A DNA stretch of 7,828 nucleotides from Thermodesulfobacteriota bacterium (GTDB taxonomy: Bacteria; Desulfobacterota_D; UBA1144; Nemesobacterales; UBA2774), in the NCBI GenBank assembly GCA_039028315.1, contig JBCCIH010000114.1, positions 1 through 7,828 on the forward strand, read 5' to 3'. The notes under the pieces were generated by a model. The model was not told the origin of the DNA and ran no database searches. It worked only from the letters and a program-made list of their open reading frames with translations. Made by a program: the position numbers and the translations under genes. This document shows, one piece after another, positions 1 to 7,200 of this stretch (its first letter is position 1; each line of letters opens with the position of its first letter).

Positions 1-1
1 A

Positions 2-292
2 GGTATATTGCTCAACGTTACTGCATCGCCAGACTTTGGAATAGAAGAGCTTAACGAAGCATGCAACTACATAAAAGAAAGAGCACACCAGGATGTGAAC
101 TTGATCTTTGGATTGGTATTTAACCACGAGTTCAAAGAGGCAGTTCAGCTTACTGTAATTGCAACTGGTATTAATTCTGCCAGAGCGGAGAAGCTTCAAC
201 AGGTCGTAACGCAGCTTCCTTCAGAAGTAGGTGATGATGAGTTTGAGATACCTGCTTTTATAAGAAGGCGCGGCGTAAAAGAAGGCCAGTAA
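2..292 (+). CDS. ftsZ: Cell division GTPase FtsZ, C-terminal fragment
   Basis: This is the 3' end of ftsZ; the open frame runs in from the left edge, so the GTPase domain lies outside the window. FtsZ is the tubulin-like protein that polymerises into the Z ring at mid-cell. The visible 96 residues begin GILLNVTASPDFGIEELNEA, a typical start of the C-terminal (T7-side) subdomain, and include NLIFGLVF and the closing strand VTVIATGI. They end with the conserved tail EIPAFIRRRG, comparable to DIPAFLRKQ in E. coli, which binds FtsA/ZipA-type partners. Only about 20 residues separate the globular domain from the tail, much shorter than the roughly 50-residue linker in E. coli. A TTG at position 8 lies inside the conserved fold and is not a start. 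The gene is convergent with rsfS. The family call is secure. Confidence 0.95.
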   Translation, partial: GILLNVTASPDFGIEELNEACNYIKERAHQDVNLIFGLVFNHEFKEAVQLTVIATGINSARAEKLQQVVTQLPSEVGDDEFEIPAFIRRRGVKEGQ

Positions 293-308
293 TAACTCTA
301 AGCATCTT

Positions 309-325
309 ATATTATTAAATAATAT
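309..325. repeat. AT-only perfect palindrome after ftsZ
   Basis: The arms ATATTATT and AATAATAT pair perfectly around a single A, 16 nt after the ftsZ stop. It contains no G or C, so an RNA hairpin would be weak. It may be chance in AT-rich intergenic DNA or part of the transcription end between the convergent ftsZ and rsfS genes. Confidence 0.4.
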
Positions 326-332
326 CACTTAA

Positions 333-358
333 GGTGAGAAGTTTATTTTATGCTCACC
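333..358. terminator. Weak candidate bidirectional terminator hairpin between ftsZ and rsfS
   Basis: GGTGAG (333-338) and CTCACC (353-358) form a 6-bp stem around a 14-nt AT-rich loop, in the 82-nt gap between two convergent genes. The position is right for a shared terminator. The loop is long and no clear T-run follows in either direction, so this is a tentative call. No other terminator-like structure was seen in the gap. Confidence 0.35.
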
Positions 359-374
359 ACACTATGATTGCGTA

Positions 375-770
375 CTATCTGTATAGTTCTTGGGGGATCT
401 TTTGGTTCATTGGTGGTGGATTATCTTCAAAGGATAGTTCTACTCGAGGGGCATCTATCCAAAGACTCTCTAGGTTGTAGAACTCCCTTAGCGGGTCATA
501 AAACACATGGGCAACTACATCTGCAGAATCAACCAAAACCCATTTGCCCTCTTTATAGCCTTCTATTCCGATTATCTTCTGCTCGGATTCCTTAAGGGTT
601 TTTTCAATCTGATCTACAATAGTTTTAACGCCTCGGTTGGAGTTAGCGCTGCAAACTAGAAAATAATCAGTTACGTCACTTTCTGACTTGACCTCTAGAA
701 GGACCGGTCGTATGGCTTGTTTTTCCCAGGCTGCATGAGCAATTTGAATGGCTTTACTTTTAGAGTCTAT
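375..770 (-). CDS. rsfS: Ribosomal silencing factor RsfS (YbeB/iojap family), ATA start
   Basis: RsfS binds ribosomal protein uL14 on the 50S subunit and blocks joining with 30S, which lowers translation during starvation. The frame encodes 131 residues. Family landmarks are VTDYFLVCSANSNRGV (33-48), the run EGYKEGKWVLVDSADVVAHV (70-89) and REFYNLESLW (95-104). About 27 residues follow the usual end near LW. No ATG, GTG or TTG lies between the upstream stop (816-818) and the conserved domain. From ATA at 768-770 the protein aligns without gaps to the N-terminus of B. subtilis RsfS as I recall it (MNSRELALTVAKACDDK against xDSKSKAIQIAHAAWEK). A GGGGAGG sits 7 nt upstream, so ATA is the best start. 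The start overlaps the nadD stop as ATAG, which suggests coupled translation. The family call is very firm; the start is an inference from spacing and alignment. Confidence 0.92.
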   Translation of the reverse strand: MDSKSKAIQIAHAAWEKQAIRPVLLEVKSESDVTDYFLVCSANSNRGVKTIVDQIEKTLKESEQKIIGIEGYKEGKWVLVDSADVVAHVFYDPLREFYNLESLWIDAPRVELSFEDNPPPMNQKIPQELYR

Positions 771-1450
771 TGAGAAGCCTCCCCGAAATATAGCTTTTCT
801 GACAATATATATTTTTCAACATTGTGTGGTAGAAGATATTTGATTGATTGTTTGGATTTAACAAACGCCCTGATATCAGTTGAAGAAATCTCAATGCCTT
901 TGATTTCAATAAATACGATATCTTTTCCAGTGGCTTGATTGGTATATGAAATCACGTTTTCGATACCATTATGATATCGAAAATCCTCTTTAAGCGCAAG
1001 TGGAACTTTGTTGTTTCCCTCTTGAGAAAACCCTGGTCTTGTTATTACTGCAAAGTTTGTGAGCTGAAAAAGTCTCTCGTAGTCTTCCCAAGTATCTATG
1101 TGATTAAAAAGCTCGTTTCCCAATATGAAATAAAATTCCGTATCCGGCTCGGTCTTTGTAAAGTGTTCTAAAGTGTTAATAGTATAAGAAGGCTTTCCCG
1201 AGTTTAGCTCGTACTGTGATATCTCAAAATAAGAAGTGCTAGAAATGGCTAGCCTTATCATCTCAAGGCGATCATCTGAAGAGGAAATGTTTGAATTCTC
1301 TTTATGAGGCGGCGCCGCGGAAGGGATAAAAACTATCTTATCCAACTTTAAAATTTGCCATATTTCTTCAGCCGCTCTTAAGTGACCAAAATGAATAGGA
1401 TCGAAAGTGCCCCCAAAAAGTCCTACTCTTTTTCGCTTAGTTTCTCCCAT
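767..1450 (-). CDS. nadD: Nicotinate-mononucleotide adenylyltransferase NadD
   Basis: NadD transfers AMP from ATP to nicotinate mononucleotide, giving deamido-NAD, the penultimate step of NAD synthesis in the cytosol. The 227-residue product has the nucleotidyltransferase motif GGTFDPIHFGHL (13-24), PPHK (47-50), SYTINTL (88-94), the segment FILGNELF with TW at 120-121, and the closing ISSTDIR (188-194) that binds the ATP phosphates. Length matches the family (about 190-230). The segment usually reads GAD or similar where this protein has GNE (111-113), a conservative D-to-E change. I chose ATG at 1448-1450; a TTG at 1457-1459 would add three residues but neither has a clear Shine-Dalgarno. 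The 48-nt gap after ribD holds a short palindrome (1484-1496, TTGATT and AATCAA around one A) but no promoter I can support. The nadD-rsfS pairing is common in bacteria. Confidence 0.95.
   Translation of the reverse strand: MGETKRKRVGLFGGTFDPIHFGHLRAAEEIWQILKLDKIVFIPSAAPPHKENSNISSSDDRLEMIRLAISSTSYFEISQYELNSGKPSYTINTLEHFTKTEPDTEFYFILGNELFNHIDTWEDYERLFQLTNFAVITRPGFSQEGNNKVPLALKEDFRYHNGIENVISYTNQATGKDIVFIEIKGIEISSTDIRAFVKSKQSIKYLLPHNVEKYILSEKLYFGEASQ
778..784 (-). promoter_or_regulatory. Shine-Dalgarno for rsfS, decides the ATA start
   Basis: On the minus strand GGGGAGG lies 7 nt before ATA (768-770), an ideal distance. It lies inside the last codons of nadD (residues FGEASQ), as expected for a translationally coupled gene. 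No other start-like codon stands at a suitable distance from it. Confidence 0.7.
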
Positions 1451-1498
1451 AACTACCAATAAAGTCTAACATTTTTTGGCTATTTGATTAAATCAAGA

Positions 1499-2599
1499 TT
1501 ATAAATAGCCCTCGATCATTACCTCATCTTTTAATTTTTTAATCTTGGTGTTTTTCACTTGTATTGACTTTTTAATTGTATCTATTCCTAGATCCCCAAT
1601 CATGCTGATACCCTCAGCGCCGACAATTTTTGGAGCATAGAAAAATACGACCTTATCTACTATTGCGCTCTTAATAGAGGAAGAGGCTACTTTGCTGCCC
1701 CCTTCAATTAAAACGCTCATGATCTCAAGCTTCCCCAATTTTCTCATTAGTTCATTTAGGTTGAGACGGCCATTGCTGTCTTTCTTAATACTTAAGATCC
1801 TAGTTCCTAGCGCTTCTAACTTTTCTATTTTTCTAACTTTAGATTTATCCGACGTGGCTATGATTATGTTGTCATGAATCTTCAGAAGATTTGAGCTAAG
1901 CGGAATTCTAAGTTTGCTGTCCAATATAATAGGTATTGGGTCTGAAGTTGTTTTCTTGTCTAACCTTACATTTAAGCTAGGGTTGTCTTTTAGAACAGTC
2001 TCTATCCCAACCATTATACCGTCTACCTTGTTTCTGAGTTCATGTGCATACTTTCTCTGAGTAGGGCTTCCAATCCATTTAGAATCCCCAGTGTGGGCCG
2101 CTATCTTGCCGTCCATCGTAGCCGCAAGCTTTAAGATTACAAACGGTTTTTTGGTCGATATATATTTTGTGAAAGCTTCATTTAATTCTTGTGCTTTTTC
2201 TTCTAAGAGCCCGACTTGTACTTCTATTCCGCTTTCCTGCAGCATCCTAACACCATTTCCTGAAACCTCTGGATTAGGGTCTAGTATTGAGACGTAAACC
2301 TTACGTATTTTCTTTTCTATTATTGCACCTACACATGGCGGGGTTCTTTTTTTGGTATGACAGCAGGGCTCAAGCGTGACGTATAAGTCTGCGCCCTTTA
2401 CAGAGTTCTTTTTTCTCTCTGCATCATTAAATGCTGCTATCTCTGCATGTGCATGGCCTGCCTTTTTGTGGTAGCCCTGTCCGATGATCTTGCCATTTTT
2501 AACAATTACAGCACCTACAAGAGGATTGGGGCTTGTTGTCCCTTCCCCTTTTTTGGCTAGCCTAAGCGCCAAAGACATGTATTTCGTATGAATATCCAT
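1499..2599 (-). CDS. ribD: Bifunctional riboflavin biosynthesis deaminase/reductase RibD
   Basis: RibD carries out two successive steps of riboflavin synthesis: deamination of the diaminopyrimidine made from GTP, then NADPH-dependent reduction of its ribosyl side chain. The deaminase domain (about 1-147) has SPNPLVGAVIV (23-33), the zinc and catalytic motif HAE (51-53) and EPCCHTKKRTPPC (77-89), with zinc ligands H51, C79 and C89. The reductase domain (about 152-366) has LKLAATMDGKIA (157-168), GDSKWIGS (171-178), a VGIETVLKDNPSL segment (197-209) and IEGGSKVASS. The 366-residue length is typical. The second zinc motif has one residue more than the PCxHxGxTPPC form of E. coli and B. subtilis, and lacks its glycine. 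The gene starts 10 nt after ftsY without a clear Shine-Dalgarno, so it probably depends on translation of ftsY. No other rib genes are in the window. Confidence 0.96.
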   Translation of the reverse strand: MDIHTKYMSLALRLAKKGEGTTSPNPLVGAVIVKNGKIIGQGYHKKAGHAHAEIAAFNDAERKKNSVKGADLYVTLEPCCHTKKRTPPCVGAIIEKKIRKVYVSILDPNPEVSGNGVRMLQESGIEVQVGLLEEKAQELNEAFTKYISTKKPFVILKLAATMDGKIAAHTGDSKWIGSPTQRKYAHELRNKVDGIMVGIETVLKDNPSLNVRLDKKTTSDPIPIILDSKLRIPLSSNLLKIHDNIIIATSDKSKVRKIEKLEALGTRILSIKKDSNGRLNLNELMRKLGKLEIMSVLIEGGSKVASSSIKSAIVDKVVFFYAPKIVGAEGISMIGDLGIDTIKKSIQVKNTKIKKLKDEVMIEGYL

Positions 2600-2609
2600 T
2601 ATTGCTTAA

Positions 2610-3956
2610 TTAGTGGACAGTTTGATCACCTGCATAAAATAGAGCTTCAACAAATTCATCGGCATCAAATTCCCTAAGATCGCTAAGGCTCTCTCCAATA
2701 CCTATATATTTGACGGGTATGTTGAGCTCATCAGCAATTGCTATTATCACACCGCCTTTAGCTGTACCGTCGAGTTTAGTGAGAACTATCCCAGTAATTC
2801 CAAGGGCTTCATTAAACTGTTTTGCCTGTTGCACGGCATTTTGCCCTGTGGTTGCATCTAGAACCAACAGAGTTTCATGCGGCGCCCCATCAAGCTCTCT
2901 TCCGACTACCCTTTTCATCTTCGTAAGCTCATCCATTAAATTGCCTTTGGTATGGAGTCTGCCCGCAGTATCAATAATTAGAATGTCTATTCCTCTGGCC
3001 TCTGCAGCTTTTACAGCATCAAATGCAACAGATGAGGGGTCTCCGCCGCTTTGTCCTTTTAAAAACTCAGTGCCGACCCTCTGTGACCACACCTCGAGCT
3101 GCTCTGTAGCTGCCGCTCTGAAAGTATCGCCGGCTGCAACCATTACTTTTTTATCACCAGTCTTAAGCCTGTTTGCAAGCTTTCCTATTGTGGTTGTTTT
3201 ACCTACCCCGTTTACTCCTGCAACCATTATAACAAAGGGGCTTGCGCTTGCGTCTATTGGCGCGCCTTGTGCGCTTTTTAGTATCTCATGTATTTCTTCC
3301 TTTAGGTTGTCCGTAATTGACTCAGGGCTGGTGAGCGACTGCTTGGAGAGTTTAGACTCTATATTTTCTCTTAACTTCATAGTCGTATTTACTCCCAAGT
3401 CCGCCATTATTAGAGTCTCTTCAAACTCATCCCACAGATCAGCATCAATTTCTTTTTTAGCGACAATACCGCCTAGCCCACCCAAAAGACCCGCTTGAGT
3501 CTTAGAAAGGCCTCTTCTAAGTCTAGCAAATAACCCTTCCTTGGTTTCTTCCTCTGCCTCCTCTTGTACTATTTTCTCAAGCTCTTGCTCTATTTCATCG
3601 GTTATCGCATCTTCTTCAACTAGTTCTGCAGGGATTTCCTCAGGGGCAGGTTTTTCAAAGATTTCAAGGTCCTCAGCCTGAAATTCCTGACCCTGTACCT
3701 CTGGAATTGCTTCTGCCGCATCGCCCTTAAACTCGGCTTCTTCCAGAGTTTGCTCTTGGGTTATTTCCTCTAGCTCACTTGGTGGTAAAGCCTCTTCTAC
3801 ACTTTCAGCCTCCCCCGGTTCTTCGGCTGTCTTTTGGCCAAATAGAGCTGCTATTACAAATGAGAGAACAACGATTATTGCGAATATTACCGCTACTGCT
3901 ACAAGGTCTGAATATGGACTTGGAATGGTATTTAATATTGCAAATAAATCTTCCAT
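2610..3956 (-). CDS. ftsY: Signal recognition particle receptor FtsY, membrane-anchored form
   Basis: FtsY docks SRP-ribosome complexes at the membrane through a paired GTPase with Ffh. The 448-residue protein has three parts. A hydrophobic segment at about 18-39 (VAVAVIFAIIVVLSFVIAAL) is a likely membrane anchor. A linker at about 43-140 is very rich in Glu. The NG domain follows from about 141, with LFARLRRGLSKT at its start, the P-loop GVNGVGKTTT (247-256), the insertion-box motif DTFRAAATEQL (277-287), DTAGRLH (329-335), TKLDG (393-397) and GIGESLSDL (419-427). All GTPase motifs are intact. E. coli FtsY has an acidic A domain but no true transmembrane helix; anchored forms are known in actinobacteria and some other groups. 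ATG at 3954-3956 follows an AGGAGG by 11 nt. It is the first gene of the likely operon with ribD, nadD and rsfS. Confidence 0.97.
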   Translation of the reverse strand: MEDLFAILNTIPSPYSDLVAVAVIFAIIVVLSFVIAALFGQKTAEEPGEAESVEEALPPSELEEITQEQTLEEAEFKGDAAEAIPEVQGQEFQAEDLEIFEKPAPEEIPAELVEEDAITDEIEQELEKIVQEEAEEETKEGLFARLRRGLSKTQAGLLGGLGGIVAKKEIDADLWDEFEETLIMADLGVNTTMKLRENIESKLSKQSLTSPESITDNLKEEIHEILKSAQGAPIDASASPFVIMVAGVNGVGKTTTIGKLANRLKTGDKKVMVAAGDTFRAAATEQLEVWSQRVGTEFLKGQSGGDPSSVAFDAVKAAEARGIDILIIDTAGRLHTKGNLMDELTKMKRVVGRELDGAPHETLLVLDATTGQNAVQQAKQFNEALGITGIVLTKLDGTAKGGVIIAIADELNIPVKYIGIGESLSDLREFDADEFVEALFYAGDQTVH

Positions 3957-3967
3957 TATTTATGAAT

Positions 3968-3973
3968 CCTCCT
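3968..3973 (-). promoter_or_regulatory. Shine-Dalgarno for ftsY
   Basis: A perfect AGGAGG on the minus strand lies 11 nt before the ftsY ATG. The spacing is slightly long, but it supports that start, which also places the membrane segment at the usual distance from the N-terminus. Confidence 0.8.
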
Positions 3974-4046
3974 TCCAAGGGTATTTAACAGTTCATAACA
4001 ACCCCGGATAAGGCAAGTTGAAATTACATTAGCGCCTAAATAGATT

Positions 4047-4067
4047 TAAAAAGTAATATACTTTTTA
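4047..4067. repeat. Perfect 9-bp dyad over the candidate ftsY -10 box
   Basis: The arms TAAAAAGTA (4047-4055) and TACTTTTTA (4059-4067) are perfect inverted repeats around ATA. The dyad covers the candidate -10 box and the expected transcription start of ftsY, where a repressor operator could sit. As RNA it would be a weak hairpin with one G-C pair. No regulator is recognised for it, and chance in AT-rich DNA remains possible. Confidence 0.4.
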
Positions 4068-4082
4068 GACCGCGCTTTTCAA
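4055..4082 (-). promoter_or_regulatory. Candidate sigma70-type promoter for ftsY-ribD-nadD-rsfS
   Basis: On the minus strand TTGAAA (4077-4082, 5 of 6 to the -35 consensus) is followed after 16 nt by TATATT (4055-4060, 5 of 6 to the -10 consensus). Transcription would start near 4048 and give a leader of about 90 nt before ftsY. This is the best promoter I see on this strand in the divergent region. It is consensus matching only, in AT-rich DNA where chance matches are common. Confidence 0.5.
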
Positions 4083-4173
4083 TATTATCTTATATCCGCA
4101 ATTCTAAAACACTCTGCTAGCATGCCAAATATGATCCGTAAATATCGGTAATCATATAATGTTTTTTTGCCCC

Positions 4174-4203
4174 TTGCTAAGGATAAATCTTCTTAGCTAT
4201 AAT
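4174..4203 (+). promoter_or_regulatory. Candidate dnaE promoter that implies a leaderless mRNA
   Basis: A perfect TATAAT (4198-4203) is preceded after 18 nt by TTGCTA (4174-4179, 4 of 6). With normal spacing transcription starts at about 4210, right at the dnaE ATG (4211-4213). No Shine-Dalgarno lies in the 20 nt before that ATG, which fits a leaderless transcript. A second TATAAT at 4155-4160 has no good -35 box but could give a longer leader. The evidence is consensus matching only. Confidence 0.45.
4176..4197. repeat. Inverted repeat inside the candidate dnaE promoter
   Basis: GCTAAG (4176-4181) and CTTAGC (4192-4197) are perfect inverted repeats 10 nt apart. The dyad overlaps the -35 box and fills the spacer up to the -10 box, so a bound protein would interfere with polymerase. 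It is a candidate operator; no matching regulator can be named. Confidence 0.35.
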
Positions 4204-4210
4204 AATTAAA

Positions 4211-7200
4211 ATGTCAGACGGATTTGTTCATCTCCACCTTCATTCACAGTATTCCCTACTTGATGGCGCAATAAAATTTGAAGACCTTTTCCCTCAGGCC
4301 AAAGAGTTTGGTATGCAGGCCATAGCGCTGACCGATCATGGGAATCTTTTCGGCGCTTATGATTTTTACAAGAAAGCCAAGGAAACCGGCATAAAACCTA
4401 TTATAGGCTGCGAGATATATGTAACTCCAAAAATCAATCCGGACAATCCATCAGAAGGAAAAACACATCACTTAACTGTGCTATCAATGGATCAAAAGGG
4501 CTATCAAAACCTCTCAAGACTCGTAACAACAGCATATTTTGACGGATTTTACAGACGCCCGAGAGTAGACCATGAGCTTCTCGACAAGCATAACGAGGGA
4601 CTGATAGTACTTAGCGGATGTCTTAACAGCGAGCTCTCACAGGCCATTTTTAGTAAAGGTGTAAAAGGAGCACTTGATGTTGCCGCCATGTACAGAGAAA
4701 TATTCGGCGACCGCTACTATCTTGAGGTGCAGGCCACAGGGCTTCCTGAGCAAAAAAGGGTAAACAAGAAAGTTAAAGAAGTGGGCGAGAACCTAAATAT
4801 ACCTATTGTTGCAACTAACGACTGCCATTTCTTACACAAAGAAGATACCAAGCCCCATGATGCTCTACTATGTATCCAGACAGGCTCGTCAATAGCCGAT
4901 GAGAATAGATTCAAGTTTCAAGGTGATCAGTACTATCTTAAATCTGAAAAGGAGATGATGGGAGATCTTGAGGGTTTTGAAGATGCGATTAAGAGAACTG
5001 GCGAGGTGGCAAAGAGGTGTAATTTTGAGTTTGAGCAGACCGGATATAAGCTGCCTGAGTACAAAGTAGAGGGCGATAAATCACTTGATGAATATATGCT
5101 TGAGCTTTCAAGGCAGAAGCTTCAGGAAAAGATTAAAGAAGGATTAATCCCAGAGGAAAAATTTGATGAGTACTCAGAGAGACTAGAGACTGAGCTTAAG
5201 ATTATTCTCGAAATGGGATTCTCGGGTTACTTTTTGGTAGTTTCAGATTTTATTAATTACGCTAAATCAAACGGCATACCGGTTGGCCCGGGAAGAGGAA
5301 GCGCCGCGGGGAGCTTGGTTGCCTATGTGCTAGGAATAACAGAAGTAGATCCCATTCCATATAACCTAATTTTTGAAAGGTTTTTAAACCCCGAGCGTAT
5401 CACAATGCCTGATATTGATATCGACTTTTGCGGGGAGGGACGTGACGAAGTAATAAGATATGTAACTGAGAAATACGGCTCTGATAAAGTGGCCCAGATC
5501 GGCACTTTCGGAACTATGTCTGCCAAGGCAGTTGTTAAAGATGTAGGCAGGGTGCTCGGTATCCCTTATGCAGACGTGGATAAGGTCTCAAAATTAATCC
5601 CCTCATTTAGAGGAAAAGTTTTTAGCATAGAAAGGGCTTTAAAAGAGGTAAAAGAGCTTCGAGACTTAATTAAAAGCTCGCCAGATCTTCAAGAAATGAT
5701 AGAGCTTGCAAAACCTCTTGAGAACATGGTGCGCCATTCCTCAACTCATGCAGCGGGAATTGTAATTGCGAATGAACCGCTCGCCGATCATATTCCGCTT
5801 TATAAGGGTTCAAAGGATGAGATCGTAACTCAGTTTGATATGAACTCAATTGAGGAGCTTGGGTTTGTTAAGTTCGACTTTTTAGGCCTAAAAACTCTGA
5901 CTGTAATTAATAAAGCCTTAAACCTGATAAAAGATAACTATGATTCAGATAAGTGGGTGGATATCGATAGGATCGCTCTCGATGATAAAAAAGTATATAA
6001 GCTTCTTACAACCGGACGTACTCGTGGAATCTTCCAAATAGAGTCCTCCGGGATGAAAGATGTTCTTAATAAGCTTCAGCCGACCCAATTTGAAGACCTC
6101 ATTGCTCTTCTTGCACTATACCGCCCAGGTCCTCTGGACAGCGGAATGGTAGATGACTTTATTAAACGGAAGCACGGCAAGCAGAAAATACAGTTTCCAC
6201 TTGAAGAACTAAAAGAAATACTAAACGACACCTACGGTCTGTTTGTTTACCAAGAGCAGATAATGCAAACGGCTAGCGCTGTTGCTGAATATAGCCTCGG
6301 AGAAGCTGATTTACTACGCCGAGCCATGGGTAAAAAGAAGCCTGAAGAGATGAAGGCTCAAAGAGACCGTTTCCTTAAAGGCGCTAAGCAAAAAGGTATT
6401 AGTGATAAAAAGGCAAAAGAGCTATTTGATACTATGGAGAAATTTGCCGAGTATTCATTTAATAAAAGTCACAGCACAGCCTACGCACTAATCACCTATC
6501 AGACTGCGTATCTGAAAGCTCATTTTCCCGCTGAGTTTATGGCTGCTCTTCTATCTGTTGAAACCGGAAATACGGATAAAGTTATTGCCAGCATCACCGA
6601 GTGCAAGCAAATGGGAATTCCTGTTCTTGCTCCTGATGTAAATGAGAGTATGGCTGGTTTTACTGCTTCGAATGGAAAGATTAGATTTGGTCTTGCCGGT
6701 ATTAAAAATGTTGGGGGCAGCACAGTTGAAGCAATTATAGATGCTAGAGAGCAAGAAGGCGCATTTGAGAGCATATTCAATTTTTGCGAGCGTGTGGAGG
6801 GACGAAGACTCAATAGACGCACCTTCGAAAGCCTAATTAAAAGCGGAGCGTTCGACTCCCTGGGGTGTCACAGAGCTTGCCTAATTGAGTCTGTTGAAAC
6901 GCTTCTGAGTTTTATCTCGATTAAACAAAAAAGCTCATCAGACGGGCAACACTCACTATTTGCATCAAATGATTCAATAGCAATGCCAAGTTTGTCGGAC
7001 GTGGATGAGTGGCATGAAAATGAAGTGCTGGCTAGTGAAATGGAAGTTTTAGGATTTTATGTAACCAGCCACCCGATGGCCAAGTATGCCTCTGAGATGA
7101 ATGGACTGAGCAGGCTTGATACAGAAGCACTATTTGAAATAAAAGAAAAAAGAGAAGTAAGCATAGCAGGTGTCGTGAGATCAATTGTGATTAAAAACAC

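Noticed and set aside
8..292. Separate small gene starting at TTG position 8
   Set aside because: The frame is open to the left edge and the residues before the TTG continue conserved FtsZ sequence, so it is the end of ftsZ.
368..595. Plus-strand 75-codon frame
   Set aside because: It lies antisense to the clearly conserved rsfS and has no recognisable protein character.
1451..1459. TTG start for nadD, three codons upstream
   Set aside because: It adds only MVV before a good ATG and has no Shine-Dalgarno; the ATG at 1450 is preferred, though the choice is not proven.
2710..3498. Long plus-strand 262-codon frame
   Set aside because: It is antisense to the conserved FtsY GTPase domain, and its Ser/Pro/Leu-rich product is what the complement of such a gene gives.
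3518..3840. Glu-rich repeat region as a separate repeat element
   Set aside because: It is the acidic linker of FtsY in one continuous frame; no DNA-level repeat unit is visible.
4155..4160. Second TATAAT as the main dnaE promoter
   Set aside because: No reasonable -35 box lies 15-19 nt upstream; it is kept only as an alternative.
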